64,000 bases of DNA from Climacium dendroides (taxonomy: Eukaryota > Streptophyta > Bryopsida > Hypnales > Climaciaceae): the NCBI GenBank assembly GCA_950106755.1, contig OX467084.1, forward strand, positions 38,195,213-38,259,212, written 5' to 3'. The position numbers were made by a program, and so were the translations under genes. Below are positions 12,960 through 24,230 of the stretch, piece after piece (the stretch's first letter is position 1; the number at the start of each line of letters is the position of its first letter). Below the pieces are notes generated by a model, which was given only the letters and a program-made list of their open reading frames with translations, did not search any database and was not told where the DNA came from.

Positions 12960-13450
12960 TGATATGACTAGAAGGTAAGAAGAAGAAAAATCTAAGAAGG
13001 AAGAAGAAACAAAATCTAAGATGGAAGAAGAAGCAAACCCTAAGATGAAAGAAGAAGCAAAAGTTAAAAAGCAAGAAGAAATAAAATCTAAGAAGGAAGA
13101 AAGAACAAAACTTAAGAAGGAAGAAGGAGCAAAACTTAAGAAGGAAGAAGAAGTGAAATCTAAGAAGGAAGACAAAGCGAAATCTAAGAAGTAAGAATGA
13201 GCGAAACCTAAGAAGCAAAACTTAAGAATCAAGAAGAAACAAAACTTAAGAAGGAAAAAGAAATAAAAGTTAAAAGACAAGAAGAAACAAAACATGATAA
13301 AGAAGAAGAAGCAAAAGCTAAGTAGGAAGTAGAAGCAAAATCTAAGAAGCAAGAAGAAGTAAGAAGAAGCAAGAAGAAGAAAAACCTAAGAAGCAATAAG
13401 AAACAAAACTTAAAAAGCAACAAAAAGAAAGAAAAAGGAACAAAAAAGAA
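12960..13450. repeat. Purine-rich GAAGAAGCAAAA degenerate tandem repeat
   Basis: On the plus strand this is almost entirely A and G, made of words such as AAGAAGGAAGAAG, AGCAAAACTTAAGAAG and AGAAACAAAATCTAAG. It leaves long pyrimidine-rich open frames on the minus strand (Phe/Leu/Ser only), which are composition artefacts. A shorter, more CAACAA-rich version occurs at the same relative place in the second CACTA copy. Confidence 0.75.
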
Positions 13451-14233
13451 AGAAGAACGGGCAAAAAAAGAAGTGGCTACAAAAAGTGGTGGTTAGGGTT
13501 TCAAAACCCTAATTTAGTGGCGGCTAGGGTTTCAAAACCTTAAATTAGTGGCAACTACAAAAAAGTAATTTAAAAAAAATATGATTACAAAAAAATCCTA
13601 CGTAGAAAAATATGACTAAGTATTTTCTAAACATATTCCCTACCCAAATTGTTTTGAAGCTACCTTCAAAAAAAATCTTACTATCATGGAGATGTGATTG
13701 CAAAATATGACTAAAGGAAAAATACGACTAAAAAATATGATTGGGCGTTCCCTAAATATGTTTCCTACCGTTCTCTATGAAGTATTTTGGATTTTCCAAT
13801 GGTCATATACTATACGACCATGATGTATAAGGCCAAAATATGACTTGTAGTCATATTTACAGTCATATTTTTTATACCTTCAAAAATATGACTACAAGCA
13901 ATCACCAGTCATCCTTAGTCATAATTCTACAATCATAAAACACTGCCATTGTTGTAGTGCAAGATCCCTGCCAAATTCTAATGTTGTCAAACACCTCAAA
14001 TCTACCTAACTTTATTGATGGCTTTATAGGTTTGTATGAGAGGACATACATTGTCCCACACATTAATACTTAAGCTATGTCAGAATATGTCAAAAAGAAT
14101 TATCTTTGCATTCAAAACTAAAAGTCGAAGTTGTGAATTCCAAGTGTCTTATACCTTATATAATTCACAAAACGACATGAAGATCTAATGTTGCAAGGTC
14201 AAAATGAATCAAACCAAACTCATGGAACTCATG

Positions 14234-14565
14234 AACTATAGCAAAACATGGTAAAAAAAAATGCACTTAAAATCAAGTGCAGTTCTTTTGACCATGATTT
14301 TGTGTAGGCCCACTACGCTTGTAGCCAATTTCTTTTGCAATTTTCAATTCATTTGCAATTTTTAGAATTTTTAGGCATGTAATATACCATTAGAAAGTTA
14401 TTGAGAAGATCTTTTCAACAATATATTACACACCCAAAATTCTAAAATTGCAGTCAAAAATTGCAAAAGAAGCTAATGACCCACTACACTCACGCTAAAA
14501 AATGTGATCAAAAGAACCATACTTAATTTTGAGTGCAATTTTTTTTACCATGTTTTGTTATAGTG
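14234..14565. mobile_element. CACTA-type MITE, 332 bp, TSD ATG
   Basis: The ends are AACTATAGCAAAACATGGTA and TACCATGTTTTGTTATAGTG, inverted copies of each other (first base mutated from C). The trinucleotide ATG lies outside both ends (14231-14233 and 14566-14568). The arms stay complementary for most of the length, with matching words such as TTCTTTTGACCA and TTGCAATTTTTAGAATTTT, so the element is an imperfect fold-back. It has no coding capacity. Confidence 0.85.
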
Positions 14566-14569
14566 ATGA

Positions 14570-16137
14570 AATCCCACCAAGATTGAATGCCACCAAACAC
14601 CTCAAATCTAACTTATGCATCGCAAAAAACTAGGTGCTTACAACATGAAAATATTAATAGTTGAGGAAATTTTGCTTCAACATTGTGGCATGCTAGGCCT
14701 AGCACACAAGTAAATGCAAAACTCCACCAATTGCAGGAGCTCTTGGTGGACGAGAGTTTAGATTCTACTTTTGCGTTGAAAAGTCAACTATCAAAAAATT
14801 CAAACGGCAACCTTAAAATGGGTGATTTGAAAGTTACTTTAGAATTTCTTTACAACCTCTTTTTCAATATAATAAATGCAAAGTTACCACCAACCATGTC
14901 AACATGGAGACAACGTGGCAAAGATTCTTTTTTTAAAATTTTCTTTGTATTTAATCGCCAACCTTTCACCTTCATTGCCTTTTGGCTAAAATTTGGGCCA
15001 AAAAAATCAGATTGTATAAGACAATTAATTGTACTTTAATCAATTGTTGTACACATGTTTTTCTTCTAATGTTTGACATTGTAAGTTAGAAGTCTATTAA
15101 TTCACTGCTTGATGATTTTTGCAAATCTATCTATATTTTGTGTTGTCTTTCCTTATTGATCTTCCACAAAAGGTCTTAAGAATTTGGGTCCGTTATATGT
15201 TCAATCTCTTTATTTTGTATATTGCAATTGGATATTGTTCCTTTTAATAGTGATGCCATGTGAATTAAGAGTTGCAAGCTACAATCTACTTATTCTCAGA
15301 CAGGCTCTTTATGCACTTTTATACACTCAACATATAATCTTGTTGATTTTCAAAGAATTTTGATATTTCAAAATATTTTTACAAATGTTAAGCATTATAT
15401 TACTATAAAATGCAAAGGATCAAGTTTTAGACTTATATGTAAATAAATAGAAGATTGAAATTTTAGTTTGCTAAAACAAATTAACTCAAATATATAGAAT
15501 TTTGAAACCTCTCATTTAATAATAGTTTTTATCAAACAACGACAATATTTTGAAGTTTAGAAAAACTCCAATTTGAATTCTATATTTGAATTTTCATAGA
15601 AATTCCACCCAAAGATTTGAATCTCAACCACATCCAAAAAACAAAAACATCACATTTTAAAAAATTAGAGATATAATGAATTATCTAAAACATTACTAAT
15701 ATAAAAATATCTAAAATTATAAATACAAGAAAAATTTAGAGCTAAAAAATTCATTACAACCTTTTTTGGTCTTTTTAAAAACATTTGGAGTGCATGAACG
15801 TAATGTATGGTCAATTACTAAAGGATTCATTTAAACTATTTTAAAAAGAATCCAAGTAAATGATAAAATATTTTTATCATAAAAAGATTCTCCTACAAAA
15901 TAGAAAATCACAATTTAATGGATGATGTTTTGAAAATCCTAAAAATCAATGAAAAATAGTGCATTGCAACATAAAAACTAGTGCACTACACCCTACAAAT
16001 GGCTTGTCTCTATGGGTTTGAGTTTGGTAATTGTCTCTCCTTGTCATCTTATAATTGTTGGATTTTTTGCATCTATTGCCATCACTAGCAGACCTTTAAA
16101 CATTTCATTATTCGATGTTTTGTAAAATAGCATTTCT
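14570..16137. other. AT-rich spacer between CACTA elements
   Basis: A 118-codon open frame at 14683-15039 (plus) has no recognised domain and no codon signal. The rest is AT-rich with nothing supportable. Confidence 0.35.
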
Positions 16138-16140
16138 GAC

Positions 16141-17320
16141 CACTATAAAAAAACAGGGTTTTTTTAGATGTTTGAAAAAATATGAGAACATGTTTAGTAT
16201 AACAAGCTAGATGTCAACAACAACGTCTTCTAAAATCCGTTATGATTGATAGGCAAAAAATGTGTGAAAATCACAAGAAACATGCAAGAGTTTAGGTCGT
16301 TTATTCCTAATATAACAAAAAATGTAGTCCTTGAAGCTTTCCAAAATGCACCACATGTCAAACAAGTCACCGCCACATAAGTACGACATGGGTGGGTAAT
16401 GCCACGTGGGATACTTTTTCATTCGTCCGATGAGTGACATGGACTGTGATTTGGACCCACCAATTTCTGACATGGCAATTGGTTTTGGAGACATCAACTC
16501 AAACTTTTTTTGGGACATCAATTAGTGCATATCCTATCCAAAAAGAATTTTTTTTTAAAAATTATATAGATAAATTTAAAAACAAAATAAATAAAAAATT
16601 GTTGAATTCAACAAGAATTAAAAAAAACTTATCATCTACCATCAAGAGAATTTTTGATGGCAATATGAAGGATTTTTTTATTCAAAGTTAATGAGAATAA
16701 AGAGTAAAGAGGTTATATTTATATCCATTCTCTGTCCATGGTGAAATAATAGATATGGGAACTTGGCTATTGTACATCTAGACATTGTTTTAGAAATTTG
16801 GATGTTGTTCCAAACATCTAGATCATGTTGTTTTAAACTTTTTACATTGAAGACAATTCTTGCTTTACATATCCCATATGGATTGTTTCACTTTCTACCA
16901 CTCTACTTGTATAAAGACCATCTCTTTTCATTCATGATGCACATCCATACATTTTTCTTTTTTGGCAAAGTATGCCATGTGCTACCTTTCTCCTAAATTT
17001 TTCACATATGGTCACCATTTTAGCATAGATTGCAATAATTTTTACTAACTTATCCATAGTCAAAATAGGTCTACTTGCTGACGTGGTAGTCTATATTTTT
17101 TGGATGTCCCAAAAAACATTAGTATGTCTTCAATCACATTAAATAAAACATCAACGTCAATGATAACATCAACTTGAATTTACAGTAACATACCAATGTT
17201 CCCCTCAATGTCCATGAAAATCTACCTTGTCGAGCTAGATGTCTTGTGAAATCTTCATGTTTTGTTGAACATTACACATTAGTGATAAAATATAGCCAAA
17301 AACATGGATTTCTTGTAGTA
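16141..17320. mobile_element. Probable CACTA-derived element, 1.18 kb, TSD GAC
   Basis: It begins CACTATAAAAAAACAGGGTT and ends CATGGATTTCTTGTAGTA. The reverse complement of the end, TACTACAAGAAATCCATG, aligns with the start over ACTA-AA-AAA-C, with the last base mutated from G. GAC flanks both sides (16138-16140 and 17321-17323). The interior has repeated GGGACATCAA/GACATCAACT words but no transposase. The ends are more diverged than in neighbouring elements, so confidence is moderate. Confidence 0.55.
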
Positions 17321-17323
17321 GAC

Positions 17324-17946
17324 CAATTATTGGTGGTTTGAAGGGATGAAAAGCACAGTGTGTTCCTTTGGATTCAAATGCAATCATATCAATACTCTAT
17401 TTTGGGCCTTGCTAGTATGTTTCTTTATTTTAGGTCATGCCGACACTACCCACTATGATATTTATCACATATCTTGCATGGCTAAATGATTTGGAATGTT
17501 TTGTCATATGCATATGTCCTACTATCTCCCATCAATTCCAATTCTTGTGAAACTTTTTGTCACATTATCTATTTTGGCTAATGTTTTTGTTCACACATAA
17601 ATTAAGCCTTTTTATATTATAAAAGCATTAGCAATGCCCTTTTAAATGATGTGCATAAAATGGATTGGTTGGGTCAATTTTGAGTTTACTAGTGGTTTGC
17701 GATACTTGTTGTAAAACTAATCCATTGGTTTGTTGGCATGTTGTTTCAATGCTTGTAGGTTAGACAAAATCTACTCAAGGTTTTCTATGTTCTAAATTTG
17801 CTCAAAAACCTTGTTTTGTCTCATCCCACAATATATTAGTTTTGTTTTTTTCTAATTTGATGTACCACTTGATTGGTTCTTCTGTCACTGTCGTTCCAAA
17901 AAAGCTCTTACAAGCTTCATTGTTGTTTATTTGGTTTGTGTAATCC
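17324..17946. other. AT-rich spacer, nothing supportable
   Basis: No gene, RNA or element ends recognised between the two CACTA-type elements. Confidence 0.4.
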
Positions 17947-18237
17947 ATTCACTACAACAAAAGCAGTGTTTTATGACTACAAAATATGACTGCAGTGAGT
18001 CGTAAAATCAAAAAATACGACTCACGCAAAAATCACTGTAGATGACTCGGAATATGACTGACTCCAGTCGTTTAGAAGCAGTCGCTTCAGACATCAGTCA
18101 TATTAGCAGTCATATTTTCCGAGGGGTATAAATACCCATTTTTAGCCATAGTATGCCAACATGGCGTATACTTTGACTTTCTTAGGGGAGTCTTGACTTT
18201 TTCTTGAGTTGCTCGGGCAAACAAAAAAATCCTATGT

Positions 18238-18760
18238 GGAATATGACTATGGTCAGTCATATTTTTGGATGACGTAGAATATGACTGAGGTCAGTCATAT
18301 TTTTGGATGATGTGGAATATGACTACGGTCAGTCATATTTTTGAATGACGTGGAATATGACTGCGGTTAGTCATATTTTTTTATGACATGGAATATGACT
18401 GCAATCAGTCATATTTTTTGATGACATGGAATATAACTGCACTGAGTTATATTTTTTGATGACATGGAATATGACTGCAGTTAGTCATATTTTTGAATGA
18501 CATGGAATATGACTGCAGTCAGTCATATTTTTGGATGACGTGGAATATGATTGCAGTGAGTCATATTTTTGAATGACATGGAATATGACTACAATGAGTC
18601 ATATTTTTTGATGATATGAAATATGACTGAGGTGAGTCATATTTTTTGATGGCATGGAATATGACTGAGGTGAGTCATATTTTGCAGTAATGTAGAATAC
18701 GACTCTCGTCAGTCATATTTTATGGAATATGACTTCTGTAAGTCATATTTTTGGCTTCAT
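18238..18760. repeat. 38-bp palindromic tandem array in CACTA copy 2 (~14 units)
   Basis: About fourteen units of 38 bp, each with GGAATATGACT and AGTCATATTTTT as inverted halves around a variable centre (CAGTC, CGGTC, AGGTG and others). One unit near the 3' end is truncated. Both copies of the element have the array, with different unit numbers (14 against 11), so units expand or contract. Confidence 0.88.
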
Positions 18761-19423
18761 GAAATTGCAAGTAGCTTCCAATGTCTTTGTTTCAACTTTT
18801 GATGCCTGCATATACAATCAAAGAAATAAGAGGTTAGTTTTTAGTAATTGAACAACAAAGCCTAACCTTCAAAGATTTACAATCAACACAAAATATGTAG
18901 CTCAAGTTTAGAATAGGAAGAATAAGATTGATGATGGAGGAAACAAGAAAAAAAATATAAGTACTAAGAGATAACAAGAATCAAAAGTTAAAATGCAATA
19001 AAGAATAAGAAGCAACAACTAAGACACAATAAGAAACAATAAGCAACACAAAATAAGAAACAACAACTAAGACACAATATGAAGCAACAATTAAGACATA
19101 AGAACAAATAAAAAGCAACAACTAAGATACAAGAAGAAACAAGAAGCACCAACTAAGACATGACAAGAAACAACAAGAAATGAGAGTATAGATGCAACAA
19201 GAAGAAATAAGAAGCAAGAACTACAAAACAAGAGGAAACAAAAAAACAAGAACTAGGAAAAAGAAAGAGTTCAAATGCAAGAGAAAGAAAGAATTTAGAT
19301 GCAACAATAAGAAACAAGAAGCATGAACTAAAAAGCAACAAGAAACAAGAGTTAAGATTCAACAAAAAGCAACAACAAGTGAGAGCTAAGAGACAATAAA
19401 AAGTAAGGAAGAAGAGCCACAAT

Positions 19424-19545
19424 AAGTGACGGCTAGGGTTTCAAACCCCTAAAAAGTGGCGGCTAGGGTTTCAAAACCCTAAAAAAATGACGGCTAGGGT
19501 ATCAAAACCCTAAAAAAATAGTGACTAGGATTCAAAATCCAAAAA
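19424..19545. repeat. Telomere-like palindromic repeat inside CACTA copy 2
   Basis: About four units of ~30 bp with the core CTAGGGTTTCAAAACCCTA, separated by AAAAAGTGGCGG-like linkers. Each core is a near-palindrome built from the plant telomere/telo-box word AAACCCTA. Copy 1 has two such units at 13490-13550. Telo-box motifs are bound by Myb-type and Polycomb-recruiting factors in plants; a role here is only inferred. Confidence 0.8.
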
Positions 19546-20048
19546 AGTAGGTGACTAGGATTTCAAAATTTTAAACAATGACTTCTCTATATTTTTTTGG
19601 AATTGCCCAAAACAAAAAAAAATCACTATTATATGAAAATATTAGTGATAATATGACTCAATGTTCCCAAACATGTTCCCAACGTTCCCTATGAAGTACT
19701 TTGGTATTCCTAATGGCCGTATAGTATACGCTTGTGAAGTACAAGGCGTAAAAATGACTGGCAGTCATATTTTGCAGTCATATTTCTCCCCAAAGTGTTG
19801 GCCTTCAAGAATATGACTGCAAGCAGTCGCCAGTCATTCTCAGTCATAATTTTGCAGTCATAAAACACTGCCATTGTTGTAGTGATTACCTTTAAAGTTC
19901 TTATGTGTAAATCTAAATCTTGTTCATCTTTAAATATTAGGTACGGAATACAAGGTTCATTGCCTTGGATTGCATTCCAATTGTTGAATTAGAACCATAA
20001 ACACTTTGGAACTCTAAAATTGTGTACATTCCCCATATTTAGTCCTTT

Positions 20049-21028
20049 TTAATCCTAGACCACCCAAGAGGACAAATTCTGACCATTCATAGTTTGGAAG
20101 TACAATTTAAAGTGTCATAACTTTTGCATCCAATGACCAAATTTAGTAAAACTTGTTGAAAAAGTTGTGCATACTAGTCTGTTTATGTAGTAGAATTTTC
20201 AGATCAATCCAAGACAAATTGAGTTTGTGAAAGCCATTCAAAGTTCACAGGTTCAATTTGAGTTCAACACACTACATTGTCATGGCAGCAACTTTGAAGG
20301 CTTGTATCTTCTTCATCTAATGTTTTTTTTCAATAAAATTTGTTGGATTTTGTTCCTCTAGAAGTCTAGTTATTGTGGTAAAATTTTCATAGCAATCCAA
20401 GTTGTTTTAAATTCTTGGAAGCAATTCGAAGTTCAAAACCCTAACATTTTTTGGTTAGTATGCACTTTGTCGGCTTGTTACTTCTTCATACTGTGTCCAT
20501 TTTCAAAATTTTTTTTAGGAAAGTTGCGCATACTTGCCAAGTTTGTGTGGCTAATATTTTGAGTTAATCAAAGAAATAATGAGTGACTAAGAAGCATTTT
20601 AGTAGAAGTAGGTTCAGCCTTAGATGTGTTTTTTGTGCCCTGTTTGGCTATTTTTTTGACATTTCAAAGTCATTTTGCAAACACAATGAGTCACTTTCAT
20701 GAATTTTTTTCCCACCAATGAGTTTGTATGTTGATTTCAAAGAACATTTTAGTATAAATTTTTTTCATGTGAGTAGGTTTAGAAATCAAATTTCACCTCC
20801 AAATGTGTTTTTAGGAAAATTTCATCATCTTTTTTCAACACTAAAACATTATAATCTTTCAATCCATGCAGTCAAATGACTCCAAATTTGATCCACATCA
20901 TTTACAATATGTACACTACAAGATTGTACGGTTGAGATTTTCATACTTTAGCGAGATATAAACTTATAAGGCTTAAAAAAGCAAGGATGTTTTCATATTC
21001 GAAATGGCCTTGGGCCTTCTAGAGTTAA
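20049..21028. mobile_element. Dispersed ~0.95-kb repeat, copy 1 (TTAA-flanked)
   Basis: It matches 37473-38422 in the same orientation through long shared stretches, for example CTAATGTTTTTTTTCAATAA, GTTCACAGGTTCAATTTGAG and GCATTTTAGTAGAA. TTAATCCTAGA begins the copy and TCTAGAGTTAA ends it, giving short inverted ends with TTAA at each side. Internally it holds about three diverged ~180-bp sub-repeats with CAATAAAA-TT-TTGG landmarks. It has no coding frame. It is probably a non-autonomous DNA element; an LTR-derived fragment is a weaker alternative. Confidence 0.6.
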
Positions 21029-21029
21029 T

Positions 21030-22140
21030 CTTCTTGTGACACGATGTGATGTATATTATTGTCAATTTGTATTGACCAAAATTGCCCGGGCAATTGCTAG
21101 ATGCATCGATCCAAGGCTTCTATGTGCATTTTGATCTATCCATAATTCATTTTCTTCATTTGTAATGCATATGTGTATACTCTTCTTCTAGTTCCCCCAT
21201 CTTATACCTCATTTGTGGGTATCTACCATCTTTGGATAGCTCGTTCAACATAGTAGATGGCTTATTCTCAAACTCTTCAAGGTAATAATGTACATCAATG
21301 AGATTATAATCTTCAAAATTGTTGGAATAAAATAGTGAGGATATTTAATAGATGGAGGTGGTTGAGTTTCTTGTCTCTAACTCACCTATGAGGGTTATGT
21401 TTTCCCTCTTTGCATAAACTAATTCCAATCAAAGAAGGATTATCTATCCTATCACGTTATAGTTATATTTTAAATTTTTATTAACCCTTTAAGATTAAAA
21501 TTTATACTCCACTTCTTCACCCTTGGTACGAGTGTACGCTACTAGTATAAAAAGAGGAGAGATTTTGAACGTTATATAATAGGTATTCAATCCCGAGTAG
21601 ACACTTATTGTTGAAACTAATTTCCACAAACAATATAATCCTTTAATACTCAACTATCCATTGGAATGGATGATGAATGTTTAGAATAATGTCTTTTAGG
21701 CAATGATGGTAGTGTTCTTTAGGAGAAGATTTCAAAATCATTTAAAATCATTATCCTAAATATTTCAAAAGTCATCTTTTTTTTTGGTCCTTGGTTTGCT
21801 TCTAATTCTAGATTGCATTTGATTTTTTCATCAACTTGTATTTCTTTTGGAATGACAACAAGGCATAATTGTTTACAATCTAGTTACATTGAATTGTCTT
21901 CTTCCTAAACAAAAATTAAGTTGTAACAGGAGAGGAGCAAATACAAATCGTGCCCGCTATCATTGCCACAACTATTAACAATTCATTTGTAATTGCTAGA
22001 GAGGGGTGGCTTATCCATTTCGGTGACTCCAAATACTGTAAAATTGTACTGTGTCCCCTTCTCTCCCCAAAGGCTTTCAGCAACATCAAGGATATCCACA
22101 ACAATCATGGAGGTCTCCATTGCCATCTTGCAGATAACTA
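21030..22140. other. Intergenic DNA, nothing supportable
   Basis: No recognised gene. Overlapping 62-63 codon frames on both strands at 21916-22141 lie in slightly GC-richer DNA, but I see no conserved motif. Confidence 0.35.
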
Positions 22141-23090
22141 AGTAGGAATTAATTTGGGGGATTTTTGAGGTGAAATTGAGTGTATTCGGCCATATTTTGG
22201 CAACCTATTTCATATTTTTGTATCCAAGTTGGTAATTTTGGATCATTAATTAACCAAGTTGAAATTGGTTATGCTATAGGATTCATTCCCAAGTGGATCC
22301 AAGAAGCATAGATTCAACTCAGTTGTGAGTGTATTCAAGTGGATTTGAAGCAAAATTGGATGGTAATTCCTATTTGGTAGTTGTTGGCGATTTGGGTGCA
22401 AATTCCAAGTTGTTAGATAACTACTTGTTGTGGCTCCCTATTTGAGCGTCCAATTCAGAGTTAATCTCACCCACTATTGAGAGTTCTAATGTGAGTCCTT
22501 GTCAGAGTGGCTTTGTATTTTTGTTTTTTTGTGTGTTCAAGTTGGTGTGTGTGATGGTTATGTCCTAGTTGAGATATTTGGAAGATGAAAAGTGCGTGAA
22601 TTAAGGAAAAAATGTGATGATGATAAATAAAGTTTGTGAGGATATTTTGGAGACCAAAGTGCAAAGTGATATTGATCAATGTGAATGGTGTGTTAAGTTA
22701 GAACATTGAGATGCGTATATGCAAAGTTAGTTGAAAGTGATGTAAACAAAGTTAAATTGTACAATGGTGATTTAATCACCAATTCAGAAATATATGGAAG
22801 TGAATGTTTCAATTCAAAGCAGTGTTTAGTTGTTGAGCATGTAATTGGAATTAAGTGTGTGGAATTGTGGAATTTATAGAGTGGACTCCTAATTGGTGTG
22901 TATAAAATGAATTTATCATGTTGACATTGGCATGAGTTATGTGAACCTAATTGGAAGGATCGGGAGTGATTGTGAGTGGTGTCCCGAGTTGGAGAAGTTT
23001 AAATCAAATTGTGATTCGATGTTTTATTTGAAGTTGGAAGAAGATGATTCTATGGTTCTTGAATAAGGAGGCAAGTTCAAGACTCACAAG
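22141..23090. repeat. G-rich/C-poor block with CCAAGTTGG/AAATTGG words
   Basis: The plus strand here is strongly G-biased (sample 60-base lines have 19 G to 3 C and 21 G to 5 C) and repeatedly carries CCAAGTTGG, AAATTGGA and GTGTGGAATT words. The composition is the mirror image of the blocks at 5620-7880 and 40140-40690. No coding frame is seen. Confidence 0.45.
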
Positions 23091-23985
23091 TAACTGGTGC
23101 CAAATTGGAAGTTGAAGCGCCCAGTTGAATAGTTCATGTAGCAACATTCCGGTTTGGAGAGAGGATAAAGACAAAAATATAAAAATATAAAAACATAAAA
23201 AGAGGAAAAAAAATTATTGAGAGTATCTTTACCATTTTTGACATTTACCTGATTGGAAGGAACATTTTCTTTCTTGTTTGGCTGCAATGACCTAGTAGGC
23301 AAATTAATTGGGAGCCTCCCTATTTGAAAGCCTCCCTTGGAACGAATCTTACTATACTTTGGGTTCTTACCGAATTGAATCCAAGTTAAACAACACATCT
23401 TTAACAAATAGACAAAAAAAACTACCAATACAAACAAAATATAAATTTTAAAAATCATTTATATAATATGTATGTTAGTTTAGTATGTACGAAAGATGTA
23501 CATATTTGGAAGAATTAAAAATATATTTTATAATTTTCAAATAAAGTGACATTAATATCTCGAGTTCAAGTTTTTCTATATTCATATTTCTATTATTTGT
23601 AGATAAAGTGCCATTAATATCTCTAGTTCAATTTTATTTTTTTTAAACATTTTTTTTTTTTACTATTTTCTTGAGTTCCAGCACTGAGGTGATCCAGTAA
23701 AGTAAATAATGAGGGGGGTGGCCTCTGCCTCTACCCCACCAGGGTTAATTGTGAAAAAAAGCCCCCTATTTTTCGGCCATGATTTTTTATATTTCTACTC
23801 CGCCCCTAGCTAATTTGGGGCCGCTGATTGCAAATCTGACTTCAGAATTTGCAAAAAAATTCATCTGACTGCAAATAAAAACTTCCACAGCGTTTTCCCC
23901 AGGGGTAAAACGGGGCAATGAGGGTTCACCCTGCCCCCCTCTGCCAATGTTTAAAAAATACTACAGTAAAAAATATTTTACCTGT
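23091..23985. other. Spacer upstream of RNA-binding gene A
   Basis: A 124-codon minus-strand frame (23084-23458) has no recognisable domain. 23700-23950 is GC-richer with homopolymer C/G runs and may be distal promoter or a decayed insertion. Confidence 0.35.
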
Positions 23986-24059
23986 CCGACGTGACCTATA
24001 CTATCCTTGGCGGCGACTGCAATTGGCGGGTTCTCCCAGTTCACGGACGTTTGGAATTG

Positions 24060-24230
24060 GCCTCTCTTTCCCTCATAAGCCCATCTTTCCCTCCTCCTGG
24101 GCCTTGTAGTAGTGTTGTCCCGTCCTTCTTGCTGCACTTCGAGGTTCCCCGGGAGCCCCGCCCTGCGTTTCTCTCTCTCTCTGTCTGGTTTCCATTGCTC
24201 CTCTCGAGCTTCGTGCATTTTCTTTTCAAG
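24060..24230 (+). promoter_or_regulatory. Proximal promoter and CT-rich 5' leader of gene A
   Basis: Site II-like words AGCCCA and TGGGCC occur in both orientations within about 20 bp (around 24077-24095). TTTCCCTCATAA just before them is also found near the site II word of gene B. A CT-rich leader with CTCTCTCTCTCTGTCTGG follows up to the start codon. Pyrimidine-rich leaders and site II elements are common in highly expressed plant RNA-binding and translation genes. The transcription start is not determinable; no clear TATA box was recognised. Confidence 0.5.

Larger units (their letters stand above)
11661..13959. mobile_element. Non-autonomous CACTA (En/Spm-type) element, copy 1
   Basis: The 5' end reads CATTACAACAAAAGAAGTG (first motif mutated from CACTA). 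The 3' end reads CACTGCCATTGTTGTAGTG, the inverted counterpart. The trinucleotide CAA sits immediately outside both ends (11658-11660 and 13960-13962), matching the 3-bp target duplication of the CACTA superfamily. In order, the interior holds a unique 5' part, a tandem array of ~38-bp palindromic units (11949-12366), an AT-rich linker, a purine-rich GAAGAAGCAAAA repeat (about 12960-13450), two telomere-like palindromes (13490-13550), and a 3' subterminal part again rich in ATATGACT words. No transposase frame is present. It is a 2.3-kb relative of the element at 17950-19884. Confidence 0.88.
17950..19884. mobile_element. Non-autonomous CACTA (En/Spm-type) element, copy 2
   Basis: The 5' terminus is CACTACAACAAAAGCAGTGT and the 3' terminus is ACACTGCCATTGTTGTAGTG, giving inverted repeats. 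ATT flanks both ends (17947-17949 and 19885-19887), the expected 3-bp duplication. The interior follows the order of copy 1: shared 5' unique part containing GGGTATAAATAC, 38-bp palindromic array (18238-18760), purine-rich AACAAGAAGCAACAA repeat (about 18950-19420), telomere-like palindromes (19424-19545), and a 3' subterminal part with CAGTCATATT words. No transposase is present, so movement would need an autonomous relative elsewhere. Its ends are better preserved than those of copy 1, which suggests a younger insertion. Confidence 0.92.

Noticed and set aside
12939..13423. Minus-strand Phe/Ser/Leu frames (137, 89 and 64 codons) in CACTA copy 1
   Set aside because: They reflect the purine-rich plus-strand repeat and overlap in several frames; the related element does not preserve them.
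14683..15039. 118-codon plus-strand frame as a gene
   Set aside because: No recognisable domain, AT-driven codon use, and a position between transposons; chance is likelier.
23991..24230. 80-codon N-terminal extension of gene A
   Set aside because: Gene B has an unrelated upstream sequence, the family protein starts at [11 protein letters not shown], and that start has a good context.
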